This document shows, in pieces, positions 21,168-31,089 of a stretch of DNA of 64,000 nucleotides (positions are counted from its first letter, which is position 1; each line of letters starts with the position of its first letter). The notes under the pieces are model-generated. The model had not been told where the DNA came from. It was given only the letters and a program-made list of their open reading frames with translations, and did not search any database. Source of the DNA: Stenotrophomonas geniculata ATCC 19374 = JCM 13324 (lineage in GTDB: Bacteria; Pseudomonadota; Gammaproteobacteria; Xanthomonadales; Xanthomonadaceae); the NCBI RefSeq assembly GCF_001431625.1, contig NZ_LLXT01000105.1, forward strand, positions 31,733-95,732. Direction: 5' to 3'. A program made the position numbers and the translations under genes.

Positions 21168-21256
21168 GTAGCGTCGAGCCATGCTCGACTGCCCCCCCCT
21201 CCGCTCTGGCAGGTGCCAACCTTGGTTGGCACGTCTGTAGTCGAGCACGGCTCGAC
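21168..21256. repeat. Cluster of three palindromes (SMAG type)
   Basis: Between ligA and the Tat aminotransferase lie GTAG + stem GTCGAGC/GCTCGAC (21168-21189), a GTGCCAACC-tt-GGTTGGCAC palindrome (21213-21232), and a third unit with stem GTCGAGC/GCTCGAC in the opposite orientation (21240-21256). The outer two units can pair with each other as well as fold singly. Confidence 0.65.
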
Positions 21257-21328
21257 GCTGCAAATGCAGCTTGCCGCCCACCCTCACCGGCGCTAGCGTG
21301 CGACGGTCTGCCCTTCGGAATCCTGCCC

Positions 21329-22459
21329 GTGCCCCTGCCCGCTTCCCGTCGACGCTTCCTGCAACTGGCCGGTGCTGGCCTCGCCGTCGCCGGCAGCGGG
21401 CTGCCGCAGCTCGGCCATGCCCAACCCGCGACAGCCGCCGCCGCCGCCCTCGCCCCCGCCGAAGGTGCGGTGCTGCTGAATTTCAACGAATGCCCCTACG
21501 GCCCCTCGCCCGCAGCCCAGCAGGCGGCACGCGACAGCATCGCCGGTTGCGGCCGCTACCGTTTCGCACTGGCCGGACAGGTGCGCGACGCCTTCATCGA
21601 ACAGGCACGCATTCCGGCTGATCACGTGCGGTTATATCCGGGTTCCAGCGAACCACTGAACCGTGCCGCCGTGCTATGGACCGGCCCGCTGGCGGGACTG
21701 GTAGTCGCCGACCCGACCTTCGAGACGCTGGGCGAGGTCGCCGCCGCACACGGTGCCCACGTGCAGAAAGTGCCGCTGCGCGACGACGGCGCACATGACC
21801 TGCGTGCAATGGTTGCCGCCGCGCATGCACGCCCGACCGGACTGCTGTATGTGTGCAACCCGAACAACCCGACCGGCTCGATCAGCCCACCGGATGAGCT
21901 TGCCTGGCTGCTGGCCCACAAGCCCGCCTCCACCCGCGTGCTGCTGGACGAGGCTTACCTGCAGTACAGCGAGCAGCCGAGCCTGATCGCGCAGGTGGCG
22001 CAGCGCGACGACCTGATCGTGTTGCGCACGTTCTCCAAGCTTTATGGCATGGCCGGCCTGCGACTGGGCGTGGCGGCCGCGCATCCCGACCGCCTGCGCG
22101 AACTGGCCAGCCTGGGCGACAACCCGCTGCCCGTGCCGGCACTGGCCGCTGCACTGGCCAGCCTGCGCGATCCGCAGTTGATTCCTCAGCGCCGCCTGCA
22201 GAATGCCAAGGTGCGGCAGGCCACCATCGCGTGGTTGGGCAAGCGTGGTTTCAGCTGCGTGCGCTCGGAAGCGAACTGCTTCGTGGTCGACGTCCAGCGC
22301 GATGGCAGCGCGTTCGCCAAGGCAATGGCCGACAACGGCGTGGTGATCGGGCGAAGCTGGCCGATCTGGCCACAGCGCGTGCGCGTGACCGTCGGCACCG
22401 AAGAGGAGATGGCCGCGTTCCGCAATGCGTTCGCGAAGGTGGCCGGCGTACCGGCCTGA
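21329..22459 (+). CDS. Tat-exported PLP-dependent aminotransferase, HisC-like
   Basis: A 376-residue class I/II aminotransferase related to histidinol-phosphate aminotransferases. PLP-site signatures are intact: NPNNPTGS, LDEAYLQY and the Schiff-base lysine in FSKLYGMAGLRLG. The N-terminus reads SRRRFLQLAG followed by a hydrophobic stretch and an AHA/GHAQ cleavage region, a textbook twin-arginine signal, so the folded holoenzyme is probably exported to the periplasm. The GTG start at 21329 is needed for the signal. It is the only plus-strand gene in the smc-zipA-ligA interval and is flanked by palindromic repeats on both sides. Its substrate is unknown; a role in biosynthesis of histidine in the cytoplasm is unlikely. 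Confidence 0.85.
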   Translation: MPLPASRRRFLQLAGAGLAVAGSGLPQLGHAQPATAAAAALAPAEGAVLLNFNECPYGPSPAAQQAARDSIAGCGRYRFALAGQVRDAFIEQARIPADHVRLYPGSSEPLNRAAVLWTGPLAGLVVADPTFETLGEVAAAHGAHVQKVPLRDDGAHDLRAMVAAAHARPTGLLYVCNPNNPTGSISPPDELAWLLAHKPASTRVLLDEAYLQYSEQPSLIAQVAQRDDLIVLRTFSKLYGMAGLRLGVAAAHPDRLRELASLGDNPLPVPALAAALASLRDPQLIPQRRLQNAKVRQATIAWLGKRGFSCVRSEANCFVVDVQRDGSAFAKAMADNGVVIGRSWPIWPQRVRVTVGTEEEMAAFRNAFAKVAGVPA

Positions 22460-22470
22460 CCCTGTTGGTG

Positions 22471-22544
22471 GGGGCGAACCTTGGTTCGCCCCATCCACGC
22501 TTGGCGCGGATCTACTGTTGTGGGTGCCGACCGTTGGTCGGCAC
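22471..22544. repeat. Two palindromes of the GTGCC/SMAG type
   Basis: GGGGCGAACC-tt-GGTTCGCCCC (22471-22492) and GTGCCGACC-gtt-GGTCGGCAC (22524-22544) lie between the convergent Tat aminotransferase and zipA genes. The first could act as a terminator. Confidence 0.6.
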
Positions 22545-22554
22545 GCCATGCCGC

Positions 22555-23292
22555 TTACCAGCGCGGGGTCTTGGTCAACGGCGGAGCCTGGTGCTGACGG
22601 TCATAGGCGCGCAGCTCGTCACGGATGTGCGCGATGCGCTGGCGCCCCAGGGCGTTGCGGCTGTCATCCAGCACAACGCCATCCAGCAGCTCGGCCATGC
22701 GCTGCACGGTCGGCAGCATTTTCTCCCAGGCATCCAGCGCGGTCAGCGGCGCCGGCAGGGTCAGGAAGAAGGCGATGGCCGGGGTCTCCATGGCACGGAT
22801 GTTGGCCATGTCGAAGCTGCCCGGCTTCATGATGCTGGCCATCGAGAAGATCGGGCCGCGCTCGGGGTGGCCTTCCACCAGGCGGTGGAACACGTTCATG
22901 TGGCCGAACACCAGGCCGGTCTTTTCGGCCGCCACCACGATGTCTTCGCCACGCAGCTGTTCGCCGGCCCGAGCGGCCACGAACAGCGAGACGATCTTGT
23001 CGAAGTCCTGGGTGGCGCGCTTGCCGAGGTCGCTGGCGCCCGGATCGGTTTCGCCCAGGCCGAGTTCGGCCTGCTCACCTTCCGTGCCCATGCCCGGTTC
23101 GACGCGGCCATCGGCCACGGTGACGCCGTCTTCGCCCAGCACCGGCTCGCGGCGCTCGCCGCTGTTCGGTTCCGCGCTTTCCACGCGGCGGCCCTGGGGC
23201 TTCTTCTTCGGACGGCCAAACAGGAAGATCGCGGCGATCAACAGCAGGCCGGCGGCCAGGATGCCGATGCGCAACAGTGCCGTGTCGGACAT
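22555..23292 (-). CDS. zipA: Cell division protein ZipA
   Basis: A 245-residue bitopic protein. An N-terminal transmembrane helix (about residues 7-25, ILAAGLLLIAAIFLFG) is followed by a basic patch (RPKKK), a charged linker, and a C-terminal ZipA domain (about 105-230, with the FHRL and SMASIMKPGSFD segments) that binds the FtsZ tail. It anchors the Z ring to the inner membrane. It lies 46 bases downstream of smc on the same strand, the order usual in gammaproteobacteria (smc-zipA-ligA), but here ligA is separated by an opposite-strand gene. Confidence 0.92.
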   Translation of the reverse strand: MSDTALLRIGILAAGLLLIAAIFLFGRPKKKPQGRRVESAEPNSGERREPVLGEDGVTVADGRVEPGMGTEGEQAELGLGETDPGASDLGKRATQDFDKIVSLFVAARAGEQLRGEDIVVAAEKTGLVFGHMNVFHRLVEGHPERGPIFSMASIMKPGSFDMANIRAMETPAIAFFLTLPAPLTALDAWEKMLPTVQRMAELLDGVVLDDSRNALGRQRIAHIRDELRAYDRQHQAPPLTKTPRW

Positions 23293-23338
23293 TCGATAGG
23301 TTCTCCGGCTAGTTCATTCAGGTAACTAGGATGGCACG

Positions 23339-26300
23339 TCAGGCCGCGCCCGCCAATCGCGCGGCTTCTTCCAAGTCCACGCTGACCAGGCGGCTGACGC
23401 CCGGCTCGCGCATGGTCACGCCCGACAGCTGGTGCGCGGCCTCCATCGTCGCCTTGTTGTGGCTGACGAACAGGAACTGCACCTTCTCGCTCATTTCCTT
23501 GACCATGTTGGCCAGGCGGCCGACGTTGGCTTCGTCCAGCGGCGCATCCACCTCGTCCAGCAGGCAGAACGGTGCTGGATTCAGCTGGAAGATGGCGAAC
23601 ACCAGCGCCACCGCAGTCATCGCCTTTTCGCCGCCGGACAGCAGCGAGATGCTGGACACGCGCTTGCCCGGCGGGCGCGCCATGATGGTCACACCGGTGT
23701 CGAGCAGGTCTTCACCGGTCAGCTCCAGGTAGGCGTGGCCACCGCCGAACAGGCGCGGGTACAGCGCCTGCACGCCGGCGTTGACGCGGTCGAAGGTGTC
23801 CTTGAAGCGGCCACGGGTCTCGCGGTCGATCTTGCGGATCGCATCTTCCAGGGTTTCCAGCGCCGTGGTCAGGTCGGTGTGCTGCGAATCCAGGTAGTCC
23901 GAGCGCTGCGACGCCTCACCGTACTCGTGGATGGCAGCCAGATTGACCGGCTCCAGCCGGCGCATGCGGCCATCGATCTGGTGCACGGCCTGCTCCCAGT
24001 CGCCCAGGCGGGCATCCTCGGGCAGCGCATTGAGCACGTCCTGCAGTACGAAACCGGCCTTCTCCACCGCCCCCTGCAGGGTCTCCGCGCTGAGCACCAG
24101 CGCCTGCTGGTCCAGCTTGCGCTGCGAAATGCGTTCGCGCTGGGCCAGCGCCTGTTCGTCGCGCTGGTGGCGGGTCTGTTCGTAGTTGCGCAGTTCGGCA
24201 TCGATGCCGTCCAGCAACGTGCGCGCCTCGGTCAGCACGCGATCGGCGCGCACGCGCTCTTCCAGTGCATTCTGATGTTCGGCCTGCAGCGCTTCGACCG
24301 GCGAATCACCTTCATCCAGCTGCGAATGCAGTTCGCCCAAGCGCGAATCCAACTGCCCGCGCTGGGTACCCATGCGCTCCAACGCCTGGCTCAACGAGGC
24401 CAGCTGTGCCCGCTGCGATTCCAGGGTCAGGGCCAGCGAGTGCGACCGCTCGCGCACCGCACGTGCAGCGTCGCGGGCCAGGTCGCGGGCCTCGGTCAGC
24501 TGGCGGCGCTCGCCCTCCAGCCGCTGCCGGGTCGATTCCAGGTCGCCCATGCTGCTGACCGCGTTCTCCAACCGCGAGCGCGCCTCACGCGCCTGCTCGT
24601 TGTTGGCTTCCAGCGTGTCCTGCAGCTGCTTCAGCTCACCTTCGATGCGGTCGATGCGCGTGCGCGCGGCCTCCACCTTGCCCTGCTGGCCCTGCAGCTG
24701 GCCGGCCAGTTCAGAGACCGCGCGATGGGCCTGGTACAGCGCACGCTGCGCGTCTTCGCGCTGCTGTTCGGCGGCCTGCAACTGCTCACGGAAGCCTGCC
24801 AGCTGTTCCTCCAGCTCGGCCTCGCGGTCCTGCAGCTGCTCGATCTGCTCACGCAGTTCGTTGATCTCACGTTCGCGCAGCAGCGCGCCCTGCTGGGCCG
24901 CACCGGAACGCGATACGCGCAGCCAGCCCTGACCCAGGCGCTCGCCACTTTGGGTGATGATCGAATCGCCTTCCGGAAGGCTGGCCTGCAGCGCCTTGGC
25001 TTCGGCCAGATCCCTGGCACCGTGCAGGTGCGCCAGCAGGCGCCGGATCGCTGCCGGGCCACGCACGCGTGCAGCCAGCGAGGTCGGCGCGACCTTCAGG
25101 TCCGCGCCATCGTTGGCGACCAGTGCAATGTGGCCCTCGCCCAGTTCGCCCAGCGCGTCGACCAGGCTGGCCGGGTCATCGACCAGCACGCCTTCGATCA
25201 ACTGGCCCAGCGCGCTTTCCACCGCGTTTTCCCAACCGGCATCGACATCCAGGCGTTCGCCGACACGCGCCGCCGAATCCAGCCCACGCGCCTTCAGCCA
25301 GGCCACGGCCGCGCCCTGCTCCTGGCCCAGCGCGGCCTGCTGCAGGGTTTCCAGCGAGGCCAGGCGGCCACGCAGGCCGTTGGCCTGCTTGCGCAGTTCG
25401 GCCAGTTCGTTCTGGCCATTCCGCTGCTGTTCCTGCACGGCCGCCACGCCCTGCTTGCGCAGCTCGACGTCTTCGCTCAGTTCATCCAGCGCGGCCTTCT
25501 GCGTGTCGTGCTGCAGGTGCAGCTGCTCGAAGGCTTCTTCCAGCGCGTCCACGTCCAGGCCTGCGCGTTCGGCGGCCAGGGCCTCGCGACGCCGGTCGGC
25601 GTCGAGGATCTGCTTGTCCAGGTAGTCCACGCGCGTGCGCTCGACATCGCCGGCGCGCGAGGCTTCCGAACTCTGCGAGGTGTGCTGTTCCCAGCGCTGC
25701 TGCCAGCTGGCCAGCCGCTCTTCAGCCTCACGCAGGCTTTCCTGCTTGATCTCGTTTTCTTCCTGCAGTGCTTCCAGCTGCGGAGTGGCGGCCTCCACCG
25801 CCTCGCGCAGCACCCTCAGTTTGGCCTCGTCGCCGCTGATGTGCTGGCCCAGTTCAGCCAGCGCCTGCTGGGTTTCATCGCGCGCCTTGTGCAGGCGCTG
25901 CGACAGCTCGCGCTGGTGCTGGATCTGCTGTTCCAGGCGCGCCAGCGTGCTGCCGACCTGGTAGACCGCCGCCTGCGCGGTGTTGAGCGCATCGGCGGCC
26001 TCTTCGCGGCGTACCCGCGAGGTCTCGATGCGGGCCTCGGCATCACGCTGGTCAGCGATCAGCTGTTGCAACCTGGTTTCTTCCTGCGACAGCCCTTCGC
26101 GCAGCTTCGACAGGCGCCCGTCGAGGCCACGGAATTCCAGCGCCTTCCATTCGGCATCCTTGACCCGGCGCTCTTCCTGCAGCGCCTGGTACTGCTCGGC
26201 CTGCTTGGCCTGGCGCTTGAGGTGCTCCAGCTGCTTGCTGATCTCGTCGCGCAGGTCGCCCAGCCGGTCCAGGTTCTCGCGGGTGTGGCGGATGCGGGTC

Positions 26301-26842
26301 TCGGTCTCCTTGCGGCGCTCCTTGTATTTGGAGATGCCGGCCGCCTCTTCCAGGTAGACGCGCAGGTCTTCCGGGCGTGCCTCGATGATCTGGCTGATCA
26401 TGCCCTGCTCGATGATCGAGTAGCTGCGCGGGCCCAGGCCGGTGCCGAGGAACAGATCGGTGATGTCGCGGCGGCGGCACTTGGTGCCGTTGAGGTAGTA
26501 ATTGCTGGTGCCGTCGCGGCTGACCGTGCGCTTGACCGAGATTTCGTTGAACGAGGCGTACTCGCCCGAGATCGTGTGGTCGGAGTTGTCGAAGATCAGC
26601 TCGACCGTGGCCTGCGAGACCGGCTTGCGCGCGTTGGACCCGGAGAAGATCACGTCGGTCAGCGAGTCGCCACGCAGGCGGCTGGCCGAGCTCTCGCCCA
26701 TGACCCAGCGCACGGCGTCGATGATGTTCGACTTGCCGCAACCATTGGGCCCCACCACGCCGGTCATGTTGGTCGGCAGGTGCAGGGTGGTCGGATCGAC
26801 GAACGACTTGAAGCCGGACAGCTTGATCGTGGAAAGACGCAT
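23339..26842 (-). CDS. smc: Chromosome segregation protein SMC
   Basis: A 1167-residue SMC ATPase of the type found in Xanthomonas and Pseudomonas. The N-terminal Walker A GPNGCGKSN and the C-terminal signature LLSGGEKAM with Walker B FCLLDEVDAPLD form the head; long coiled coils surround a central hinge (about 500-660, with the LGQLIEGVLVDD segment). It works with ScpA/ScpB, which are outside the window, to compact and separate chromosomes. Start at 26842 (MRLSTIKLSGFKSFVDPT). It heads the smc-zipA transcription unit. The 259-base gap upstream holds the rplI terminator and presumably the smc promoter. Confidence 0.96.
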   Translation of the reverse strand: MRLSTIKLSGFKSFVDPTTLHLPTNMTGVVGPNGCGKSNIIDAVRWVMGESSASRLRGDSLTDVIFSGSNARKPVSQATVELIFDNSDHTISGEYASFNEISVKRTVSRDGTSNYYLNGTKCRRRDITDLFLGTGLGPRSYSIIEQGMISQIIEARPEDLRVYLEEAAGISKYKERRKETETRIRHTRENLDRLGDLRDEISKQLEHLKRQAKQAEQYQALQEERRVKDAEWKALEFRGLDGRLSKLREGLSQEETRLQQLIADQRDAEARIETSRVRREEAADALNTAQAAVYQVGSTLARLEQQIQHQRELSQRLHKARDETQQALAELGQHISGDEAKLRVLREAVEAATPQLEALQEENEIKQESLREAEERLASWQQRWEQHTSQSSEASRAGDVERTRVDYLDKQILDADRRREALAAERAGLDVDALEEAFEQLHLQHDTQKAALDELSEDVELRKQGVAAVQEQQRNGQNELAELRKQANGLRGRLASLETLQQAALGQEQGAAVAWLKARGLDSAARVGERLDVDAGWENAVESALGQLIEGVLVDDPASLVDALGELGEGHIALVANDGADLKVAPTSLAARVRGPAAIRRLLAHLHGARDLAEAKALQASLPEGDSIITQSGERLGQGWLRVSRSGAAQQGALLREREINELREQIEQLQDREAELEEQLAGFREQLQAAEQQREDAQRALYQAHRAVSELAGQLQGQQGKVEAARTRIDRIEGELKQLQDTLEANNEQAREARSRLENAVSSMGDLESTRQRLEGERRQLTEARDLARDAARAVRERSHSLALTLESQRAQLASLSQALERMGTQRGQLDSRLGELHSQLDEGDSPVEALQAEHQNALEERVRADRVLTEARTLLDGIDAELRNYEQTRHQRDEQALAQRERISQRKLDQQALVLSAETLQGAVEKAGFVLQDVLNALPEDARLGDWEQAVHQIDGRMRRLEPVNLAAIHEYGEASQRSDYLDSQHTDLTTALETLEDAIRKIDRETRGRFKDTFDRVNAGVQALYPRLFGGGHAYLELTGEDLLDTGVTIMARPPGKRVSSISLLSGGEKAMTAVALVFAIFQLNPAPFCLLDEVDAPLDEANVGRLANMVKEMSEKVQFLFVSHNKATMEAAHQLSGVTMREPGVSRLVSVDLEEAARLAGAA

Positions 26843-27035
26843 AGGGGTTCCGGACTGGGGCCGGCAAGCGGCCTGCGTTTACCCTCCAAGCCATTGATCC
26901 TGTTGGGATCGATGCCCGTGGAACGGGTGTGACGCCCTGAGTATACCGATGTGGCCGTGTTCTACGAATGGGCGTGGAACATTGTCCAGCCCCACCCCGT
27001 CGGCCAGAGGTGGCCCGACACCACGAAACGGAGCC

Positions 27036-27070
27036 ATAAAACAAAACGGGCACCCTTGCGGGCGCCCGTT
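27036..27070 (-). terminator. Rho-independent terminator of the rpsF-rpsR-rplI operon
   Basis: On the minus strand the stem AACGGGCGCCC / GGGTGCCCGTT with a GCAA loop is followed by TTGTTTTA, 32 bases beyond the rplI stop. This is one of the clearest intrinsic terminators in the window. Confidence 0.88.
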
Positions 27071-27101
27071 CTGCGGTGATGCCAGGCCTTGCGGCGTGGG
27101 A

Positions 27102-27551
27102 TCAGGCTTCGGCGACGACGACAACCTTGACGGTGGTCTCGACGTCGGCGTGCAGGTGGATCAGCACGTCGTACTCGCCGATGTTGCGGAAGGCGCCTTC
27201 GCCCAGGATGACTTCGCTCTTGCTGACCGGCAGGCCGGCAGCGGTGAAGGCATCGGCGATTTCGCGGGCGCCGACCGAGCCGTACAGCTTGCCTTCGGTC
27301 GAAGCGTTGGCCGGGATGGTCACGCTCGCGCCGTCCAGCTTGGCCTTGCGGGCGTCAGCTTCGGCGTGGATGGCCTGGGCCTTGGCTTCGTACTCGGCGC
27401 GCTTGGCTTCGAACTCGGCCTTGTTGCTCTCGGTGGCCGGCACGGCCTTGCCCTGCGGCACGAGGAAGTTACGGCCGTAGCCCGGCTTCACGTCGACCAG
27501 GTCGCCCAGGTTGCCGAGGTTGGTGACTTTCTGCAGGAGGATCAGCTGCAT
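27102..27551 (-). CDS. rplI: 50S ribosomal protein L9
   Basis: A 149-residue bL9. The N-terminal rRNA-binding domain contains [17 protein letters not shown]; a long helix (about 45-80) connects it to the C-terminal domain. The length equals the E. coli protein (149). The start at 27551 has GGAG upstream. It is the last gene of the rpsF-rpsR-rplI operon and is separated from rpsR by a 105-base gap containing a strong hairpin. Confidence 0.97.
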   Translation of the reverse strand: MQLILLQKVTNLGNLGDLVDVKPGYGRNFLVPQGKAVPATESNKAEFEAKRAEYEAKAQAIHAEADARKAKLDGASVTIPANASTEGKLYGSVGAREIADAFTAAGLPVSKSEVILGEGAFRNIGEYDVLIHLHADVETTVKVVVVAEA

Positions 27552-27624
27552 GGTATTGCTCCAGATGAGTTATTCGTTAGCGAGGCGATGCCCCGCAACA
27601 AAGGCTGTCCGAATAGCTGGCACA

Positions 27625-27650
27625 GCGGGGGCGGCACCGGGCCGCCCCGC
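27625..27650 (-). other. Hairpin between rpsR and rplI
   Basis: GCGGGGGCGGC / GCCGCCCCGC form a 10-bp stem with a small loop in the 105-base intercistronic gap. There is no T tract. It may tune rplI expression or protect the upstream message; this is inference. Confidence 0.4.
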
Positions 27651-27656
27651 CGGGCA

Positions 27657-27887
27657 TCAGACGTCGTGGTTGTCGGTGTACGGGATCAGGGCCAGGAAGC
27701 GAGCGCGCTTGACGGCGGTCGCCAGCTGGCGCTGGTACTTCGACTTGGTACCGGTGACGCGGCTCGGCACGATCTTGCCGTTCTCGGTCAGGTACTGGCG
27801 CAGGGTGTTGAGATCCTTGTAGTCGATCTCCTTCACACCTTCAGCCGTGAACTTGCAGAACTTGCGGCGACGGAAGAACTTGGACAT
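27657..27887 (-). CDS. rpsR: 30S ribosomal protein S18
   Basis: A 76-residue bS18 ([17 protein letters not shown]...), full length compared with E. coli (75). It binds 16S rRNA as a heterodimer with S6, encoded 11 bases upstream. AAGGAG precedes the start at 27887. No priB lies between rpsF and rpsR, unlike in enterobacteria. A Cys at residue 11 is the usual one. Confidence 0.97.
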   Translation of the reverse strand: MSKFFRRRKFCKFTAEGVKEIDYKDLNTLRQYLTENGKIVPSRVTGTKSKYQRQLATAVKRARFLALIPYTDNHDV

Positions 27888-27898
27888 GGGAAGGCTCC

Positions 27899-28336
27899 TT
27901 AGGCGGCAGAAGCGGCGTCGTCGCCGGCTTCGTTGTCAGCGGTGGTGGTGGACTCGCCTTCTTCGTCGTCACGACGACGGCGCTCACCGCGCTCCGGCTT
28001 GTCACCCTTCTCGTCCTTGCTCTTCATGATCAGCGACTGCTCGGTGTCAGCCTCGTCACGCTTGATGACCAGGTTGCGCAGCACGGCGTCGTTGAAGCGG
28101 AAGCTCTCGGTCAGTTCGTTCAGAACGGCCTGGTCGGCTTCGATGTTCATCAGCACGTAGTGGGCCTTCACCAGGTTCTGGATCGGGTACGCCAGCTGGC
28201 GGCGGCCCCAGTCTTCCAGACGGTGGATGGTGCCGTTGCCGTTCTCGACCAGCGACTTGTAGCGCTCGATCATGGCCGGGACCTGCTCGCTCTGGTCCGG
28301 GTGGACCATGAACACGATTTCGTAATGACGACTCAT
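27899..28336 (-). CDS. rpsF: 30S ribosomal protein S6 with long charged tail
   Basis: A 145-residue bS6. The ribosomal domain ([19 protein letters not shown] ... [10 protein letters not shown]) fills the first ~97 residues. After it come about 45 residues rich in Asp, Glu, Lys and Arg, ending in DDAASAA; E. coli S6 also has an acidic tail, but a shorter one. S6 pairs with S18 on the 30S platform. GAAAGG precedes the start at 28336. It is the first gene of the operon, with a promoter and a candidate autoregulatory leader upstream. Confidence 0.97.
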   Translation of the reverse strand: MSRHYEIVFMVHPDQSEQVPAMIERYKSLVENGNGTIHRLEDWGRRQLAYPIQNLVKAHYVLMNIEADQAVLNELTESFRFNDAVLRNLVIKRDEADTEQSLIMKSKDEKGDKPERGERRRRDDEEGESTTTADNEAGDDAASAA

Positions 28337-28375
28337 GTTTTTTCTACCTTTCGGATGTGGCCTTGCGGCCGGACA

Positions 28376-28404
28376 GCCCCCCGCCGTTGAGACCGCGGTG
28401 GGGC
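28376..28404 (-). promoter_or_regulatory. Candidate S6:S18-binding leader stem
   Basis: In the rpsF leader the minus strand reads GCCCC-A-CCGC, a 9-base loop region, then GGCGG-GGGGC: a stem interrupted by an unpaired A next to a CCG. S6:S18 autoregulatory leaders in many bacteria contain a conserved CCG next to an internal loop that mimics 16S helix 22. The match is by general layout only; I could not fold it against the family model. Confidence 0.35.
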
Positions 28405-28437
28405 AAGGGTTCCCGCCGGGTAGGCAGGAAGCCGCGC

Positions 28438-28466
28438 ATTATGGCGCAGATGGGGAGGATGGGCAA
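28438..28466 (-). promoter_or_regulatory. Sigma-70-like promoter of the rpsF operon
   Basis: On the minus strand TTGCCC (28466-28461) and CATAAT (28443-28438) are separated by exactly 17 bases, each matching consensus at 4-5 of 6 positions. Transcription would start near 28431, giving a leader of about 95 bases that contains the CCG stem. Confidence 0.6.
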
Positions 28467-28506
28467 CCGGGGGTACCCGACATGCTGAACCGGGGTGCCC
28501 TGCCCC

Positions 28507-28560
28507 GGTGCCGATCAAGGTCGGCACCCACCAGGCGGGTAGCGCCGGGCCATGCCCGGC
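28507..28560. repeat. Two palindromes, one canonical SMAG unit
   Basis: GGTGCCGA-tcaag-GTCGGCACC-type hairpin (28507-28528), then GTAG followed by stem GCCGGGC-CAT-GCCCGGC (28539-28560), the commonest SMAG form. They lie between the 3' end of the IscA-like gene and the rpsF promoter. Confidence 0.75.
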
Positions 28561-28569
28561 GGCCGGCCG

Positions 28570-28908
28570 TCAGGCCTTGTCGGCGTCGGTGGTGAAGCTT
28601 TCACCGCAGCCACACTCGGCGGTGGCGTTCGGGTTGCTGAACGTGAACGTCTCGCTCAGGCCGTGCTTGCCGAAGTCGATCACGGTGCCGTCCACCAGCG
28701 CCAGGCTCTTGGCGTCGACGTAGATCTTCACGCCGTCCTGGTCGAACACGGTATCGCCCTCGCGCTCGTCGCGGGCCAGGTCGGTGATGTGACCCCAGCC
28801 GGAGCAACCGGTCTTGGTCACGCCGAAACGCAGGCCCAGCGCGCCGGGGGTCTGGGCGACGAAGCGCTGCACGCGCTCGAAGGCAATGGGGGTCAGGCTG
28901 ACGGCCAT
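28570..28908 (-). CDS. A-type iron-sulfur carrier protein, IscA-like
   Basis: A 112-residue A-type carrier. The three cluster-ligand cysteines are present: one in KTGCSGWG and two in ECGCGESF; the CGCGESF form favours IscA over ErpA (CGCGSSF). It receives Fe-S clusters or iron from the assembly machinery and passes them to apo-proteins. It stands alone here rather than in an isc or suf operon. The start at 28908 (MAVSLTPIAFERV) has TGGAG upstream and matches the family; a start at 28935 would add nine unlikely residues. Confidence 0.9.
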   Translation of the reverse strand: MAVSLTPIAFERVQRFVAQTPGALGLRFGVTKTGCSGWGHITDLARDEREGDTVFDQDGVKIYVDAKSLALVDGTVIDFGKHGLSETFTFSNPNATAECGCGESFTTDADKA

Positions 28909-29036
28909 GGGGCTACTCCAGAGGTACGGGGACATTATAAGGAGCCGTTGCCGCGAAAAATGCCTCGCAAGCAGAACGCTGCAACCGGTAAACTCCCGTG
29001 TTCACAGATCGAGTCGATCAGCAGAGGATTCAAGTC

Positions 29037-30431
<1,395 letters not shown>

Positions 30432-30460
30432 GCCCCACACGACCACGGAGGTACTGCCCC

Positions 30461-30760
30461 ATGACCCTGTTCTTCGCCCTCTGTTTCGTCGGCGTTGCAG
30501 TGGCCGGGTTCAGTGCCTTCGTGATCTTCTGGCCGCTGACCCTGGTGCATGTGCGCGACCGCCATCCGGCGCTCGCCGAGCGCTTCGGCAGCGGCGCCTT
30601 CCTCAAGCCCGATGCCCTGGCCTGGCTGCTGCGCCGCGACTATCGCAAGCAGCCGGACCGCTCGCTGTCCGGGCTGGCGACGCCGGCCTGGGTATCGCTG
30701 CTGACCCTGCTGGCCGGACTGGGCATGGCCGCCCTGCTCTGGCTGGTCTCGCTCTGGTAA
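30461..30760 (+). CDS. Small two-helix membrane protein
   Basis: A 99-residue protein with a hydrophobic helix at each end (FFALCFVGVAVAGFSAFVIFW and a C-terminal SLLTLLAGLGMAALLWLV) and a cytoplasmic, basic middle (LRRDYRKQPDRS). Topology and length recall UspB-type proteins, but similarity is too weak for a call. GGAGG lies 7 bases upstream of the ATG at 30461. It starts 29 bases after asnS and 7 bases before the next small gene, so cotranscription is likely. Confidence 0.75.
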   Translation: MTLFFALCFVGVAVAGFSAFVIFWPLTLVHVRDRHPALAERFGSGAFLKPDALAWLLRRDYRKQPDRSLSGLATPAWVSLLTLLAGLGMAALLWLVSLW

Positions 30761-30767
30761 CACACCC

Positions 30768-31082
30768 ATGAATGACCTCACCGCCTCGCGCGACAGCTGG
30801 TGGCTGGCCAGCCTCGGCAACACCCTGATCTGGGCGCGCCTGCGCGTGCGCCCGGCCGGCACCGCCGAAGTGCTCGACAGCGATGGCAACACGCTGAGCT
30901 ATGACAGCGAAGACACCGCCCGTTCGCAGCTGTTCGACGCCGAGTTCGTCGAGTACGACGGCCTGGACGAAGAAGACGCGCTGGTGCGCGGCTTCAGCCT
31001 GCACGAAGTGCAGCCGCCGCAGGCCGACAGCGACGAGGGCCTGCGTGGCCGCATGATCCAGTCGCTGGGCGGGCGCGCCTGA
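30768..31082 (+). CDS. Conserved hypothetical acidic protein, 104 aa
   Basis: An acidic soluble protein (many Asp and Glu: LDSDGNTLSYDSEDTA, EYDGLDEEDA) without signal peptide or membrane segment. No recognised family. The start follows the upstream stop by 7 bases and its own stop lies 7 bases before the PaiB-like gene, so it belongs to the asnS-downstream operon. Codon use matches its neighbours, supporting a real gene. Confidence 0.7.
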   Translation: MNDLTASRDSWWLASLGNTLIWARLRVRPAGTAEVLDSDGNTLSYDSEDTARSQLFDAEFVEYDGLDEEDALVRGFSLHEVQPPQADSDEGLRGRMIQSLGGRA

Positions 31083-31089
31083 ACCCAGC

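Noticed and set aside
27888..27898. A missing or tiny priB gene between rpsF and rpsR
   Set aside because: Only 11 bases separate the two; priB at this place is an enterobacterial trait, so its absence is not a deletion.
30461..30760. Calling the two-helix protein UspB
   Set aside because: Topology and length agree, but I see no convincing residue pattern; left unnamed.
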